Positions 34,895-42,847 of a stretch of 64,000 nucleotides of DNA are shown piece by piece. The stretch is taken from contig JAHBZN010000002.1 in assembly GCA_019635415.1 (NCBI GenBank), forward strand, positions 806,001-870,000, in the 5' to 3' direction. Source of the DNA: Ramlibacter sp. (GTDB lineage Bacteria; Pseudomonadota; Gammaproteobacteria; Burkholderiales; Burkholderiaceae_C). How positions within the stretch are numbered: the first letter of the stretch is position 1; the number at the start of each line of letters is the position of its first letter. A program made the translations under genes and the position numbers. Below the pieces are notes generated by a model. It was given only the letters and a program-made list of their open reading frames with translations, was not told where the DNA came from and made no database searches.

Positions 34895-36067
34895 TCAGGC
34901 CAGCAGGCCGCGCCGCGCGAGATCGCGCATCAGCGCGCCAGCGCCGTAGGTCCAGGGCGCCACCCGGTCGCAATGGTCGACGCGGTTGACCAGTGTACCC
35001 AGCCGCGGCGTGGCCACGGTCACCAGGTCGCCCACGGCATGAGTGAAGCCCTGGCCCGGCCCGAAGCGGTCCTGCGTGGGCGCGAACATGGTGCCCAGGA
35101 ACAGCATGAAGCCGTCCGGGTACTGGTGCTGGCTCATGGCCTGCGCGGCGAGGTCCAGCGGGTCCCGGCTGATCTGGCCGAGCGAGCTGGCGCCCTGCAT
35201 CACGAAGCCGTCGGCTCCGGTGACCTGCATCGCGAGGTCGCAACGTCGCACGTCGTCGATGCCGAAGTGCTCGTCGAACAGCCGGATGAACGGGCCGATC
35301 GCGCAACTCGCGTTGTTGTCCTTGGCTTTGCCGAGCAGCAGGGCGCTGCGGCCCTCGAAGTCGCGCAGGTTGACGTCGTTGCCCAGCGTGGCGCCGCGCA
35401 CCGCGCCGCGGCTGTCGACGGCCAGCACGATCTCGGGCTCGGGGTTGTTCCACTCGCTGCGGGGGTGGATGCCCACCTGGGCGCCCGTGCCCACCGCGCT
35501 CAGCGGCTGGGACTTGGTGAAGATCTCGGCGTCGGGGCCGATGCCCACTTCCAGGTACTGCGACCACACGCCCTGGGCGATCAGCACGTCCTTGAGTTTC
35601 AGGGCCTCGGCCGAGCCCGGGCGCACGCTGGCCAGGTTGTCGCCGATGACCGCGACCACCGCGCGGCGCACGGCTTCTGCACGGCCCGCGTCGCCGCGCG
35701 CCTGTTCCTCGATCACCCGCTCCAGCATCGAGGCCACGAAGGTCACGCCCGCGGCCTTCACGGCCTGCAGGTCGCACGGCGCCAGCAGCCAGGGCAGGGC
35801 CGGGTCACGCGCATCGTGGGCCGAGTTGGCCAGGGCCTCTGCCAGGGGCGCCAGCCGTGCCCCGGGGTTGTCGCGCACGGCCTGCGCCGCGTCGGGGCGT
35901 TCCAGCAGCGCGCTCATGGTGGGCGCGAGATGGGACAGGTCGTGCAGGCCATCGGGTGTGGCCCGCACCAGCACCGGCCCCTGGCCCTGGACCCACAGGC
36001 GACCCACGAGCAGGGCACGCGATGCGTCTTCAGGCAGGGCGGTGGCGGGCAGGAGATGCTGTTGCAT
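34895..36067 (-). CDS. fumarylacetoacetate hydrolase (FAH) family protein
   Basis: A 390-residue FAH-fold enzyme. The metal-binding acidic cluster is seen in IHPRSEWNNPEPEIVLAVDS and GNDVNLRDFEGRSALLLGKAKDNNAS, as in 2-keto-3-deoxy-sugar-acid dehydratases and acylpyruvases. A C-terminal block (QEP-like DLVTVATPRLGTLVNRVDHCD) closes the barrel. Some 390-residue members act on 2-keto-3-deoxy-pentonates (AraD-type), so a dehydratase of a keto-deoxy acid is possible. It lies between an HxlR regulator and an FKBP on the minus strand. The exact substrate is unassigned. Confidence 0.85.
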   Translation of the reverse strand: MQQHLLPATALPEDASRALLVGRLWVQGQGPVLVRATPDGLHDLSHLAPTMSALLERPDAAQAVRDNPGARLAPLAEALANSAHDARDPALPWLLAPCDLQAVKAAGVTFVASMLERVIEEQARGDAGRAEAVRRAVVAVIGDNLASVRPGSAEALKLKDVLIAQGVWSQYLEVGIGPDAEIFTKSQPLSAVGTGAQVGIHPRSEWNNPEPEIVLAVDSRGAVRGATLGNDVNLRDFEGRSALLLGKAKDNNASCAIGPFIRLFDEHFGIDDVRRCDLAMQVTGADGFVMQGASSLGQISRDPLDLAAQAMSQHQYPDGFMLFLGTMFAPTQDRFGPGQGFTHAVGDLVTVATPRLGTLVNRVDHCDRVAPWTYGAGALMRDLARRGLLA

Positions 36068-36136
36068 GGGAGGTCTGTGGGCAATAAAAAAGGACAGGCA
36101 GTGCTGTCCTCGGGGATGACGGCGAATACCGCCGGC

Positions 36137-36445
36137 TTATTTCTTCTTGCCCTGGCCCGCCGTCCATTTGATGGCAAAGGCCTGCAGGTCGCTGAGCCGC
36201 TTGAGCAGGTCCACGCCGTTGGCGGTGACGCTGTAGCCTTCATTGCCGTGGCTCACGAGCCCGGCTTCACGCAGTTCCTTGAGACGGGTGTTCAGGGTGT
36301 TGGGAGTGATGCCGCCCACGCTGTCCTGCAGCAACCGGAAGGTCTGAGCGTGACCGTCCTTCAAGGCCCACAGAACGCGCATGGCGTAGCGGGACTCCAG
36401 CAGGCTCAGCAACTGGCTGACGGCAACGTTTTCCTTGGAACTCAT
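36137..36445 (-). CDS. HxlR-family winged-helix regulator (2)
   Basis: A 102-residue one-domain regulator, paralogous to the one at 32932: YAMRVLWALKDGHAQTFRLLQDSVGG, TPNTLNTRLKELREAGLVSHGNEGYSVTANGVDLL. It ends in a Lys-rich tail (GQGKKK). The gene precedes the FAH-family gene on the same strand, 69 bases apart, so it may regulate it. The start at 36445 is preceded by GGAGA. Operator sites of the GCTAC-N7-GTAGC type seen near the paralogue were sought upstream (see rejected items). Confidence 0.85.
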   Translation of the reverse strand: MSSKENVAVSQLLSLLESRYAMRVLWALKDGHAQTFRLLQDSVGGITPNTLNTRLKELREAGLVSHGNEGYSVTANGVDLLKRLSDLQAFAIKWTAGQGKKK

Positions 36446-36553
36446 TCAGGGATCTCCTCTAAGCGGTGACGCTTCTTCTTCGGGCGGGAAGGGCAGTGTA
36501 CGCAGGATTTGCTACACAAACAATAGCGGCGCGACTATAGCGCAGATTGTGGG

Positions 36554-36624
36554 TTGCTACGAGATTTGTAGCTGAAAATGACCATCTGGCGCGGGCTACA
36601 GCCAAATATTGCTCAGAAAGTGCG
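36554..36624 (+). repeat. dispersed repeat copy D, between HxlR (2) and MarR genes
   Basis: TTGCTACGAGATTTGTAGC is followed by AAAATGACC, CGGGCTACAGCC, TTGCTC and AGAAAGTGCG. Apart from this copy and AT-rich sequence around 36511-36550, the 194-base gap from 36446 to 36639 holds nothing recognisable. This is the longest gap without a gene in the window. Confidence 0.65.
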
Positions 36625-36639
36625 CGGCTGGCACGCGCT

Positions 36640-37104
36640 TCAGGCGCGATGCAGGTAGATTTTTTGCAACAGCCTGATCAGCGTTTTGCTTTCGTTGGCG
36701 GTCAGCCGGCCACCCACTTCACGTTCCAGCGCGGCGGCCGTGATCTCGGCGTCGCGCATGAGCTTCTGGCCCGCGGGCGTGAGGTGCAGGCCCATCGCCC
36801 GGCCGTCGTGCGGATGGGGCCGGCGCATCACCAGGTCGCGCTTCTCGAAGTTGTTGATCATGCCCACCAGGTTGGGCGGCAGCATGCCCAGCGTGGTGCA
36901 CAGCTGGCGCGAGGTGATGCCTGCGTTGTGCGTGATCAGCGACAGCACCGAGAAGTCGACCGGCCGCAGCCCATAGACGGCCATGCGGTCCAGGAAGACC
37001 TCGATCACCGACAGGGCCGCGCGCCGCGCGTTGTAGCCGATCAGGCTTTCGAGATAGCTGGCATCGACGTGCTCGACACTGGGAGCGGCTTTGCGTGGAG
37101 TCAT
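36640..37104 (-). CDS. MarR-family regulator of the hydroxycinnamate cluster (inferred)
   Basis: A 154-residue MarR-type winged helix: LSVIEVFLDRMAVYGLRPVDFSVLSLITHNAGITSRQLCTTLGMLPPNLVGMINNFEKRDLVMRRPHPHDGRAMGLHLTPAGQKL. The DGRAMGLHLT wing is characteristic. Dimers repress nearby operons until a ligand binds, often an aromatic acid or its CoA thioester. It is the last gene after the Liv-type ABC transporter, on the same strand as feruloyl-CoA synthase. By analogy with CouR/PhdR/HcaR-type regulators, hydroxycinnamoyl-CoA is a likely ligand. The ATG at 37104 was chosen to match the family's N-terminus. Confidence 0.88.
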   Translation of the reverse strand: MTPRKAAPSVEHVDASYLESLIGYNARRAALSVIEVFLDRMAVYGLRPVDFSVLSLITHNAGITSRQLCTTLGMLPPNLVGMINNFEKRDLVMRRPHPHDGRAMGLHLTPAGQKLMRDAEITAAALEREVGGRLTANESKTLIRLLQKIYLHRA

Positions 37105-37158
37105 GGTGGTGGCTGGCGGTGCGGCGGTCAGTCGGGCAAGGCGCAAAGCATAGCGGCA

Positions 37159-37992
37159 TCAGTCCCCGGCGGTTTCCCCGGCGGGGGCGCGCTTGGCGCC
37201 CAGATAGGTTTCGATCACGCGCGGATCTCCGGCCAGTTCGCGGGCCGGACCCTGCAGAACGATCTCGCCGGTCTCCAGCACATAGCCGTGGTCGGCCACT
37301 TCGAGCGCGGCGCGCGCATTCTGCTCCACCAGCAGGATGCTCACGCCGGTCTCCCGCAACTGGCTGATGGTGTGGAAGATCTCGCGCACCACCAGCGGTG
37401 CCAGGCCCAGGCTGGGTTCGTCGAGCATGAGCACCTTGGGGTCGCCCATGAGCGCGCGGCCCACGGCCAGCATCTGGCGCTCACCGCCCGACAGCGTGCC
37501 CGCGAGCTGGGCGCGCCGCTCCTTGAGCCGGGGGAACAGGGTGTACACGCGCTCCAGGCCCTGGCGCCATTGGCGCTGGCCCTGGCGCATCAGCCGGTAG
37601 CCGCCGAGCACGAGGTTGTCCTCGACCGGCATGGTGCCGAACAGCTCGCGTTTTTCGGGCACCAGCGCCAGGCCCATCATCACGCGCTCCTCGAGCGTGG
37701 ACCGGGCGACGGACTGGCCTTCGAACCGAAGGTCGCCACGCGCCGGCAGCACGCCCATCAGCGCATTGAGCAGGGTGCTCTTGCCCGCGCCATTGGGGCC
37801 GATGACGGTGACGACGTTGCCGCGCGGCAGCCGCAGGTCCAGGCCGGTCAGCACCTCGGCCTTGCCGTAGCCCGCATGCAGGCCCCTGACTTCAAGCAGG
37901 GCCGAGGACGCGTCGCCGCCGGACCGATCCATGGCGGCAGCGGCTCCCTCGGGCGGGCGCGAAGTTGTCGAAGTGGCGAGCGTGGGGGTCAT
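37159..37992 (-). CDS. Liv-type ABC transporter ATPase (LivF-like)
   Basis: An ATPase of the branched-chain-amino-acid/aromatic-acid uptake type. Walker A GPNGAGKST, signature LSGGERQMLAVGRAL and Walker B VLMLDEPSLGLAPLVV are complete. The ATG at 37992, five bases after the preceding stop, gives 277 residues, of which the first 20 (MTPTLATSTTSRPPEGAAAA) come from a dispersed repeat. A second Met (37932) begins MDRSGGDASSALLEVRGLHAGYGKAEV and gives a normal-length protein. It works with the fused permease-ATPase, the second permease and the binding protein just upstream. Confidence 0.92.
   Translation of the reverse strand: MTPTLATSTTSRPPEGAAAAMDRSGGDASSALLEVRGLHAGYGKAEVLTGLDLRLPRGNVVTVIGPNGAGKSTLLNALMGVLPARGDLRFEGQSVARSTLEERVMMGLALVPEKRELFGTMPVEDNLVLGGYRLMRQGQRQWRQGLERVYTLFPRLKERRAQLAGTLSGGERQMLAVGRALMGDPKVLMLDEPSLGLAPLVVREIFHTISQLRETGVSILLVEQNARAALEVADHGYVLETGEIVLQGPARELAGDPRVIETYLGAKRAPAGETAGD
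37944..37987 (-). repeat. dispersed repeat family 2, at the LivF-like N-terminus
   Basis: Read on the plus strand, CTCCCTCGGGCGGGCGCGAA is followed by CGAAGTGGCGAGCGTGGGGG, matching the copy at 34464 in both ends. On the minus strand it encodes the extra 20 N-terminal residues of the LivF-like ATPase if the first ATG is used. Confidence 0.5.
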
Positions 37993-37997
37993 GGGGG

Positions 37998-39764
37998 TCA
38001 GTGCTCCGTGCCAAGGTAGGCCGCCCGCACGGCGGGGCTGGCCTGCACCTGGGCGGGCGTGCCTTCCATCAGGTGCGTGCCGAATTCCATCACGACGATG
38101 CGGTCGGTCAGGCCCATCACGAAATCCATGTCGTGCTCCACCAGCAGGATGCTCATGCCTTCGTCCTTGAGCTGCCTGAGGATGCCGGCCAGCGCCTGCT
38201 TCTCCTTGTGCCGCAGGCCCGCGGCGGGTTCGTCCAGCAGCAGCAGTGCGGGGTCGGTGCACAGGGCGCGCGCGATTTCCATGAGCCGTTGCGGCCCGAG
38301 TGCCAGGTTGCCCGCCAGCTCGTGCATGTGATCGGCCATGCCGATGCGCGCGAGCTGGCGCTCGGCCTCGGCGAACAGCTGGCGCTCTTCCTCGCGGTCC
38401 AGCCGCAGCATGGCGCGCAGCGTGCCCGACCGCGTGCGCAGGTAGCCGCCCAGGGCCACGTTCTCGAGCACCGTCATCTCGGGGATCATCTTCACGTGCT
38501 GGAAGGTGCGCGAGATGCCGCGGCGGGCAATGCCACGCGACGGCAGGCCCGAGATCGGCGCACCCCGGAACCGCACGGACCCGCTGGTGAGCTCGAGCAC
38601 GCCGGTGATGAGGTTGAAGGTGGTGGACTTGCCCGCGCCGTTGGGGCCGATCAGCCCCACGATGTCTCCCGCGTCGATGCGAAAGCTCACGTCGTTGACG
38701 GCCACGAGCCCGCCGAATTCCTTGCGCACGCGGTCCACCTCGAGCAGGGCTTCACCACGCCGCGGCTTGTCGCGCGCCGGCAGCGCCGCAGCCTGGCCCC
38801 AGTCGCGCACGCGCGGCGCGGCCGGCAGCCAGCGGCCCACGAAGGTCCACAGCCCGTCGGGGGCGTACTTGAGCACCCCCACCAGCACGATGCCGAACAC
38901 GATCGTCTCGAAGTTGCCGCTGGTGCCGATGAGTTGCGGCAGCAGCACCTGCAGCTGGTCTTCCACCACGCGGACCACGGCCGACCCCAGGAAGGCCCCC
39001 CACACGTTGCCGATGCCGCCGAGCACGGCGATGAAGAGGTATTCGATGCCCTTGCTGATGGAAAACGGCGTGGGATTGACCGTGCGCTGGAAATGCGCGA
39101 ACAGCCAGCCCGACACCGCCGCCAGCACCGCGGCGGTGATGAAGGCCACGAGCTTGTAGCGCAGCGTGGAGATGCCCATGGCCTCGGCCATGGTGGAGCC
39201 GCTCTTGAGCGAGCGGATGGCGCGGCCCGGCCGCGAGTCCAGCAGGTGCGTGACGGCCAGCGCCGCCGCCAGCGCGAGCAGCCAGATCACGTCGTGCAGC
39301 CCGCGCCCCGTGCCCAGGTCATGGCCGAACAGGTGCAGCGAGGGAATGTCCAGCAGGCCGTCGTACTTGCCCAGCCATTCCATGTTGGCCATCGTGTAGT
39401 TCAGCGCCAGGCCCCAGGCGATGGTGGCGAGCGGAAGGTAGTGGCCCGACATGCGCAGCGTGACCAGGCCCAGCAGGAACGCCGTGACCACCGCGATGCC
39501 CACGCCGGCGAACAGCGTGAGCCACGGCGAGACCCCCACCTTGGTCGCCAGGAAGGCCGCGGTGTAGGCGCCAATGCCCACGAAAGCGGCCTGACCGAAC
39601 GAGGTGAGGCCGCCCACGCCCGTGAGCAGGACCAGGCCGAGGGCCACCAGGGCGTACAGGCCGATGTAGTTGCTCTGCGTGATCCAGAAATCAGGCACCG
39701 GCAGCGCCGGCAGAACGAGCATGAACAGCGCGAAGAGGGGAAAGGCAAAACGGCGCACCACCAC
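37998..39764 (-). CDS. Liv-type permease-ATPase fusion (LivM-LivG)
   Basis: A 588-residue single chain combining a LivM-type permease (residues about 1-325, 9-10 membrane segments, with the conserved GGLTSFGQAAFVGIGAYT and GGIGNVWGA) and a LivG-type ATPase (about 339-588). The ATPase has Walker A GPNGAGKST (about 372-380), a signature region reading LALGPQRLMEIARAL and Walker B LLLLDEPAAGL. Fusion fixes a 1:1 ratio of the two subunits. It lies one base after the LivH-like permease gene. The substrate, judged from the feruloyl-CoA synthase and crotonase upstream, is likely a hydroxycinnamate. Confidence 0.93.
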   Translation of the reverse strand: MVVRRFAFPLFALFMLVLPALPVPDFWITQSNYIGLYALVALGLVLLTGVGGLTSFGQAAFVGIGAYTAAFLATKVGVSPWLTLFAGVGIAVVTAFLLGLVTLRMSGHYLPLATIAWGLALNYTMANMEWLGKYDGLLDIPSLHLFGHDLGTGRGLHDVIWLLALAAALAVTHLLDSRPGRAIRSLKSGSTMAEAMGISTLRYKLVAFITAAVLAAVSGWLFAHFQRTVNPTPFSISKGIEYLFIAVLGGIGNVWGAFLGSAVVRVVEDQLQVLLPQLIGTSGNFETIVFGIVLVGVLKYAPDGLWTFVGRWLPAAPRVRDWGQAAALPARDKPRRGEALLEVDRVRKEFGGLVAVNDVSFRIDAGDIVGLIGPNGAGKSTTFNLITGVLELTSGSVRFRGAPISGLPSRGIARRGISRTFQHVKMIPEMTVLENVALGGYLRTRSGTLRAMLRLDREEERQLFAEAERQLARIGMADHMHELAGNLALGPQRLMEIARALCTDPALLLLDEPAAGLRHKEKQALAGILRQLKDEGMSILLVEHDMDFVMGLTDRIVVMEFGTHLMEGTPAQVQASPAVRAAYLGTEH

Positions 39765-39765
39765 G

Positions 39766-40803
39766 TCAGTGCTCCTCGCTGTGCGGGTCGCGCAGGGAGC
39801 GCCACAGCAGCACCGGCAGGATGGCGCTGAAGACGATCACCTCCTTGAAAGCGCTGGCCCAGAACGAGCCGAAGCTCTCCAGCAGGCCCACGCCCAGCGC
39901 GCCCACCAGTGCCAGCGGATAGCTGGACAGGCCGGCGAACACCGCCGCGACAAAGCCCTTGAGCCCGATCAGGAAGCCGGTGTCATAGAACACCGTGGTG
40001 GTGGGCCCGATCAGCAGGCCCGACAGCGCGCCGATGAAGGCCGCCATGGTGAACGACAGGCGCCCCGCGCCGGTGGTGGAGATGCCCATCAGGCGTGCCC
40101 CCAGGCGGTTGACGGCGGTGGCACGCAGGGCCTTGCCGTACAGGGAGCGCTCGAAGAACAGCCACAGCGCCACGATGAGCGCGATGGAGGCCAGGAAGAT
40201 GATCAGCGTCTGCCCGCTCAGCGTGACCGGGCCGACGGAAAAGCGCGACTCCCAGAAACTGGGATTGCGGAAACCCTCGGCGCCAAAGAAGTACAGGCCC
40301 AGGCCCACCAGCGCAAAGTGCACGCCGACCGACACGATCAGCAGCACCAGCACTGAAGCGTCGGCCAGCGACTCGTAGGCCAGCCGGTAGATCAGCGTGC
40401 CGAAGGGGGTGACCAGCGCCAGCGTCAGCAAGGCCTGCGCGGCCAGCGGCAGGCCACGCGGCGCGGCCCAGACGGCCACCAGGGAAATGGCCACGGGGTA
40501 GGCCAGCGTGCGCAGCATGGCGCGCGCGGTGCGCGCGGCGCCCTGCCGGAGGCGGATGCCCTGCCACAGGTCGGACGCGGCCACCGTGCCCGCCAGCACC
40601 AGCAGGAACCACACCGTGCCCGGCACCTTGCCGGCCTGCAGCAGCGCCAGCGTGAGCGCACCGAACGCAACGAACTCGCCCTGCGGGATGAAGATCACCC
40701 GCGTGACGGCGAACACCAGCACCGTGGCCAGCGCCAGCAGCGCGTAGATCGCACCGTTGGTCAGGCCGTCCAGTGCCAGGATGCTGGCAATCGAAAAGTC
40801 CAT
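39766..40803 (-). CDS. Liv-type ABC transporter permease (LivH-like)
   Basis: A 345-residue inner-membrane permease. The family features [50 protein letters not shown] and [23 protein letters not shown] are all present. It has about nine hydrophobic segments. It should pair with the LivM half of the fused protein to form the channel. The ATG at 40803 follows the binding-protein stop by 18 bases, and the stop is one base from the next start, a tightly packed operon. Confidence 0.93.
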   Translation of the reverse strand: MDFSIASILALDGLTNGAIYALLALATVLVFAVTRVIFIPQGEFVAFGALTLALLQAGKVPGTVWFLLVLAGTVAASDLWQGIRLRQGAARTARAMLRTLAYPVAISLVAVWAAPRGLPLAAQALLTLALVTPFGTLIYRLAYESLADASVLVLLIVSVGVHFALVGLGLYFFGAEGFRNPSFWESRFSVGPVTLSGQTLIIFLASIALIVALWLFFERSLYGKALRATAVNRLGARLMGISTTGAGRLSFTMAAFIGALSGLLIGPTTTVFYDTGFLIGLKGFVAAVFAGLSSYPLALVGALGVGLLESFGSFWASAFKEVIVFSAILPVLLWRSLRDPHSEEH

Positions 40804-40821
40804 TGCGCCGGGCTCCGCGGT

Positions 40822-41952
40822 TTACTTCTCGACGACGAATTTGCCGCCGACGACCTTCATGAGCACGCCGGTCTCGTCGGTGTAGCCCCAGTGGTCGTCC
40901 TTGGTCCAGTTCATCACGCCATGGGCGAAGATGGTGCGGCCCATGGTCTCGATGCCGTCACGCAGTGCCGAACGGAATTCGGGCGTGCCGGGCTTGGCCT
41001 TCTTGAGCGCGCCGGGCAGCACCTTCTCGAGCACGATGGCGGCGTCGTACGCATGGCCGGCAAACTGGTTGCGCTGGCCGGCGCCCATGAGGGCTTCATA
41101 CTTGGTCACGAAGTCGATCGAGGCCTTCTTGGAGGGATGGCTGTCGGGCAGCTGCTCGGCCACCACGGCCGGGCCGGACACCACGTAGGCGCCTTCCACG
41201 TCCTTGCCGCCAATGCGCACCAGGTCAGGCGTGGCGGCGGCGTGCGTCTGGTAGATCTTGCCCTTGTAGCCACGCTCGATCAGTGCCTTGTGCGGCATGG
41301 CCGCGCCGGAGCCCGAGGCCACCACCAGCATCGCGTCGGGGTTGGCCGAGACCAGCTTCAGCGCCTGCGGCGTGGCGCTGGTGTCGGTCCGCGCAAAGCG
41401 TTCCACGGCCACCACCTTGATGCCGGCCTTGGCGGCGCGGGCCTCGAGTTCCTTGAGCCAGAGCTCGCCATAGGCGTCGGTGTAGCCCAGGAAGCCGACG
41501 GTCTTGACGCCGTGCTTGACCATGTGCTCGATGATGGGGTGCGCCATCACGCCGAAGCCCTGGGGCAGGCGGAACAGCCAGTGGTCCTGCCCGGGTGGCA
41601 CGCCCACGGGCGCGGCCGACAGCTGCACCGTCTTGCCTTCGGCGATCACCGGGGCCATGGCGGCCGAGGTGGCGGTGATGCAGGAACCGATGATGAGGTC
41701 CACCTTGTCTTCGGTCAGGAAGCGGCGGGCATTGGTCACGCCCTTGCCCGGGTCGGTGGCGTCGTCCAGGATGATGAGGTTGATCTTCTCGCCGGCGATG
41801 GTCTTGGGGAACAGCTTGAACTGGTTCTGCATCGGGATGCCCAGGCCCGAACCAGGGCCGGTGAGCGCGATGCTGACACCGACGTTGACGTCGGCCATGG
41901 CCGAACCGGCCAGCAGGATGGTCAGGGCGACCAGGGTTTTCTTGAATTTCAT
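40822..41952 (-). CDS. Liv-type ABC transporter substrate-binding protein
   Basis: A 376-residue periplasmic binding protein (type I fold). It has a signal peptide ending LLAGSAMA-DVNVG and a mature start VNVGVSIALTGPGSGLGIPMQN. Conserved blocks IIGSCITATSAAMAPVIAEG, FLGYTDAYGELWLKE and FAGHAYDAAIVLEKV match the aromatic-acid/branched-chain amino acid receptors of betaproteobacteria. In the context of fcs, crotonase and SDR genes it most likely binds ferulate, p-coumarate or a related phenylpropenoate. It is 46 bases downstream of the SDR gene, within the same minus-strand series. Confidence 0.92.
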   Translation of the reverse strand: MKFKKTLVALTILLAGSAMADVNVGVSIALTGPGSGLGIPMQNQFKLFPKTIAGEKINLIILDDATDPGKGVTNARRFLTEDKVDLIIGSCITATSAAMAPVIAEGKTVQLSAAPVGVPPGQDHWLFRLPQGFGVMAHPIIEHMVKHGVKTVGFLGYTDAYGELWLKELEARAAKAGIKVVAVERFARTDTSATPQALKLVSANPDAMLVVASGSGAAMPHKALIERGYKGKIYQTHAAATPDLVRIGGKDVEGAYVVSGPAVVAEQLPDSHPSKKASIDFVTKYEALMGAGQRNQFAGHAYDAAIVLEKVLPGALKKAKPGTPEFRSALRDGIETMGRTIFAHGVMNWTKDDHWGYTDETGVLMKVVGGKFVVEK

Positions 41953-41998
41953 GAATGTCTCCTAGGGTCTGGGTGGGTCTAACGGTGGGAAAAAGGGG

Positions 41999-42763
41999 TC
42001 AGCGCGGCGCCATGCGCAGGGCGCCATCGAGCCGGATCACCTCGCCGTTGAGGTGGGTGTTGGTCACGATGTGGGCCGCGAGCTGGGCAAACTCCTCGGG
42101 CTTGCCCAGGCGCGGCGGGAACGGAATGCTGGCCGCCAGCGAAGCCTGCACCGGCTCGGGCAACTGCTTCATCAGCGGCGTCGCGAACAGGCCGGGGGCG
42201 ATGGTGCAGACGCGGATGCCGTGCTGGGCCAGGTCGCGCGCCATGGGCAGCGTCATGCCCACCAGTCCGCCCTTGGAGGCGCTGTAGGCCTGCTGGCCGA
42301 CCTGGCCGTCGTAGGCGGCCACGGAGGCGGTGAACATCATCACGCCGCGCTCACCGTCCTCCAGCGGCGTCAGCCTGGCGCACTCGGCGGCGAACAGCCG
42401 GCTGGCGTTGTAGGTGCCGATCAGGTTGACGTTGATGACCTTGGCAAAGTCTTCCAGCGGCGCCGGGCTGCCGTCCTTGGCCACCACGCGCTTGGCGGTG
42501 CCGATGCCCGCGATGTTCATGAGGATGCGGGCCGGGCCGTGGGCCGTCGCGGCGGCGCCGAGGGCGGCCTGCAGGCTCCCGGTGTCGGTGATGTCGCAGG
42601 CGAAGGCCGCGCCGCCAATGTCGGCCGCGACCCTCTGGGCGTTGGCCAGGTTGACGTCGAGCACGGCCACCTTGGCGCCCTGTCGCGCCAGCTCGCGCGC
42701 GGTGGCTTCACCGAGGCCCGATCCACCGCCGGTCACGAGGGCGGCTTGTCCCTGGATGTTCAT
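41999..42763 (-). CDS. short-chain dehydrogenase, 3-hydroxyacyl-CoA dehydrogenase-like
   Basis: A 254-residue classical SDR. The cofactor site is VTGGGSGLGEATAREL, the active site MFTASVAAYDGQVGQQAYSASKGGLVGMT (Ser, Tyr, Lys), and the structural blocks NIAGIGTAKRVV and VRTIAPG-like VCTIAPGLFATPLM match type II 3-hydroxyacyl-CoA dehydrogenases. In this cluster it should oxidise the beta-hydroxy-phenylpropionyl-CoA made by the crotonase to the beta-keto thioester. The same step is done by CouM or PhdB in Actinobacteria (established in those systems). It lies between fcs and the ABC transporter genes. Confidence 0.9.
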   Translation of the reverse strand: MNIQGQAALVTGGGSGLGEATARELARQGAKVAVLDVNLANAQRVAADIGGAAFACDITDTGSLQAALGAAATAHGPARILMNIAGIGTAKRVVAKDGSPAPLEDFAKVINVNLIGTYNASRLFAAECARLTPLEDGERGVMMFTASVAAYDGQVGQQAYSASKGGLVGMTLPMARDLAQHGIRVCTIAPGLFATPLMKQLPEPVQASLAASIPFPPRLGKPEEFAQLAAHIVTNTHLNGEVIRLDGALRMAPR

Positions 42764-42775
42764 GGTGCAATGTCC

Positions 42776-42847
42776 TTTTTGCTATTGAAAGTAGAGCATG
42801 AAGTGGCCGTCTGGAAAGGGCTACAGGCACTTTTGGCTTGCATTCAT
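42776..42847 (+). repeat. dispersed repeat copy E, between the SDR gene and fcs
   Basis: TTTTTGCTATTGAAAGTAGAGC is followed by GAAGTGGCCGTCTGG, AAAGGGCTACAGGC and TTTTGGCTTGCATT. Copy F at 49371 shares GAAAGTG and CCGTCTGG with it. It touches the 3' end of fcs (stop near 42844) and fills most of the 80-base gap to the SDR gene. Confidence 0.7.

Noticed and set aside
36511..36572. Two GCTAC-N7-type sites upstream of the second HxlR gene
   Set aside because: The right-hand one is part of dispersed repeat copy D, whose left end naturally has that shape, and the left one is imperfect (GCTACACAAACAATAGC). They cannot be called operators on this evidence.
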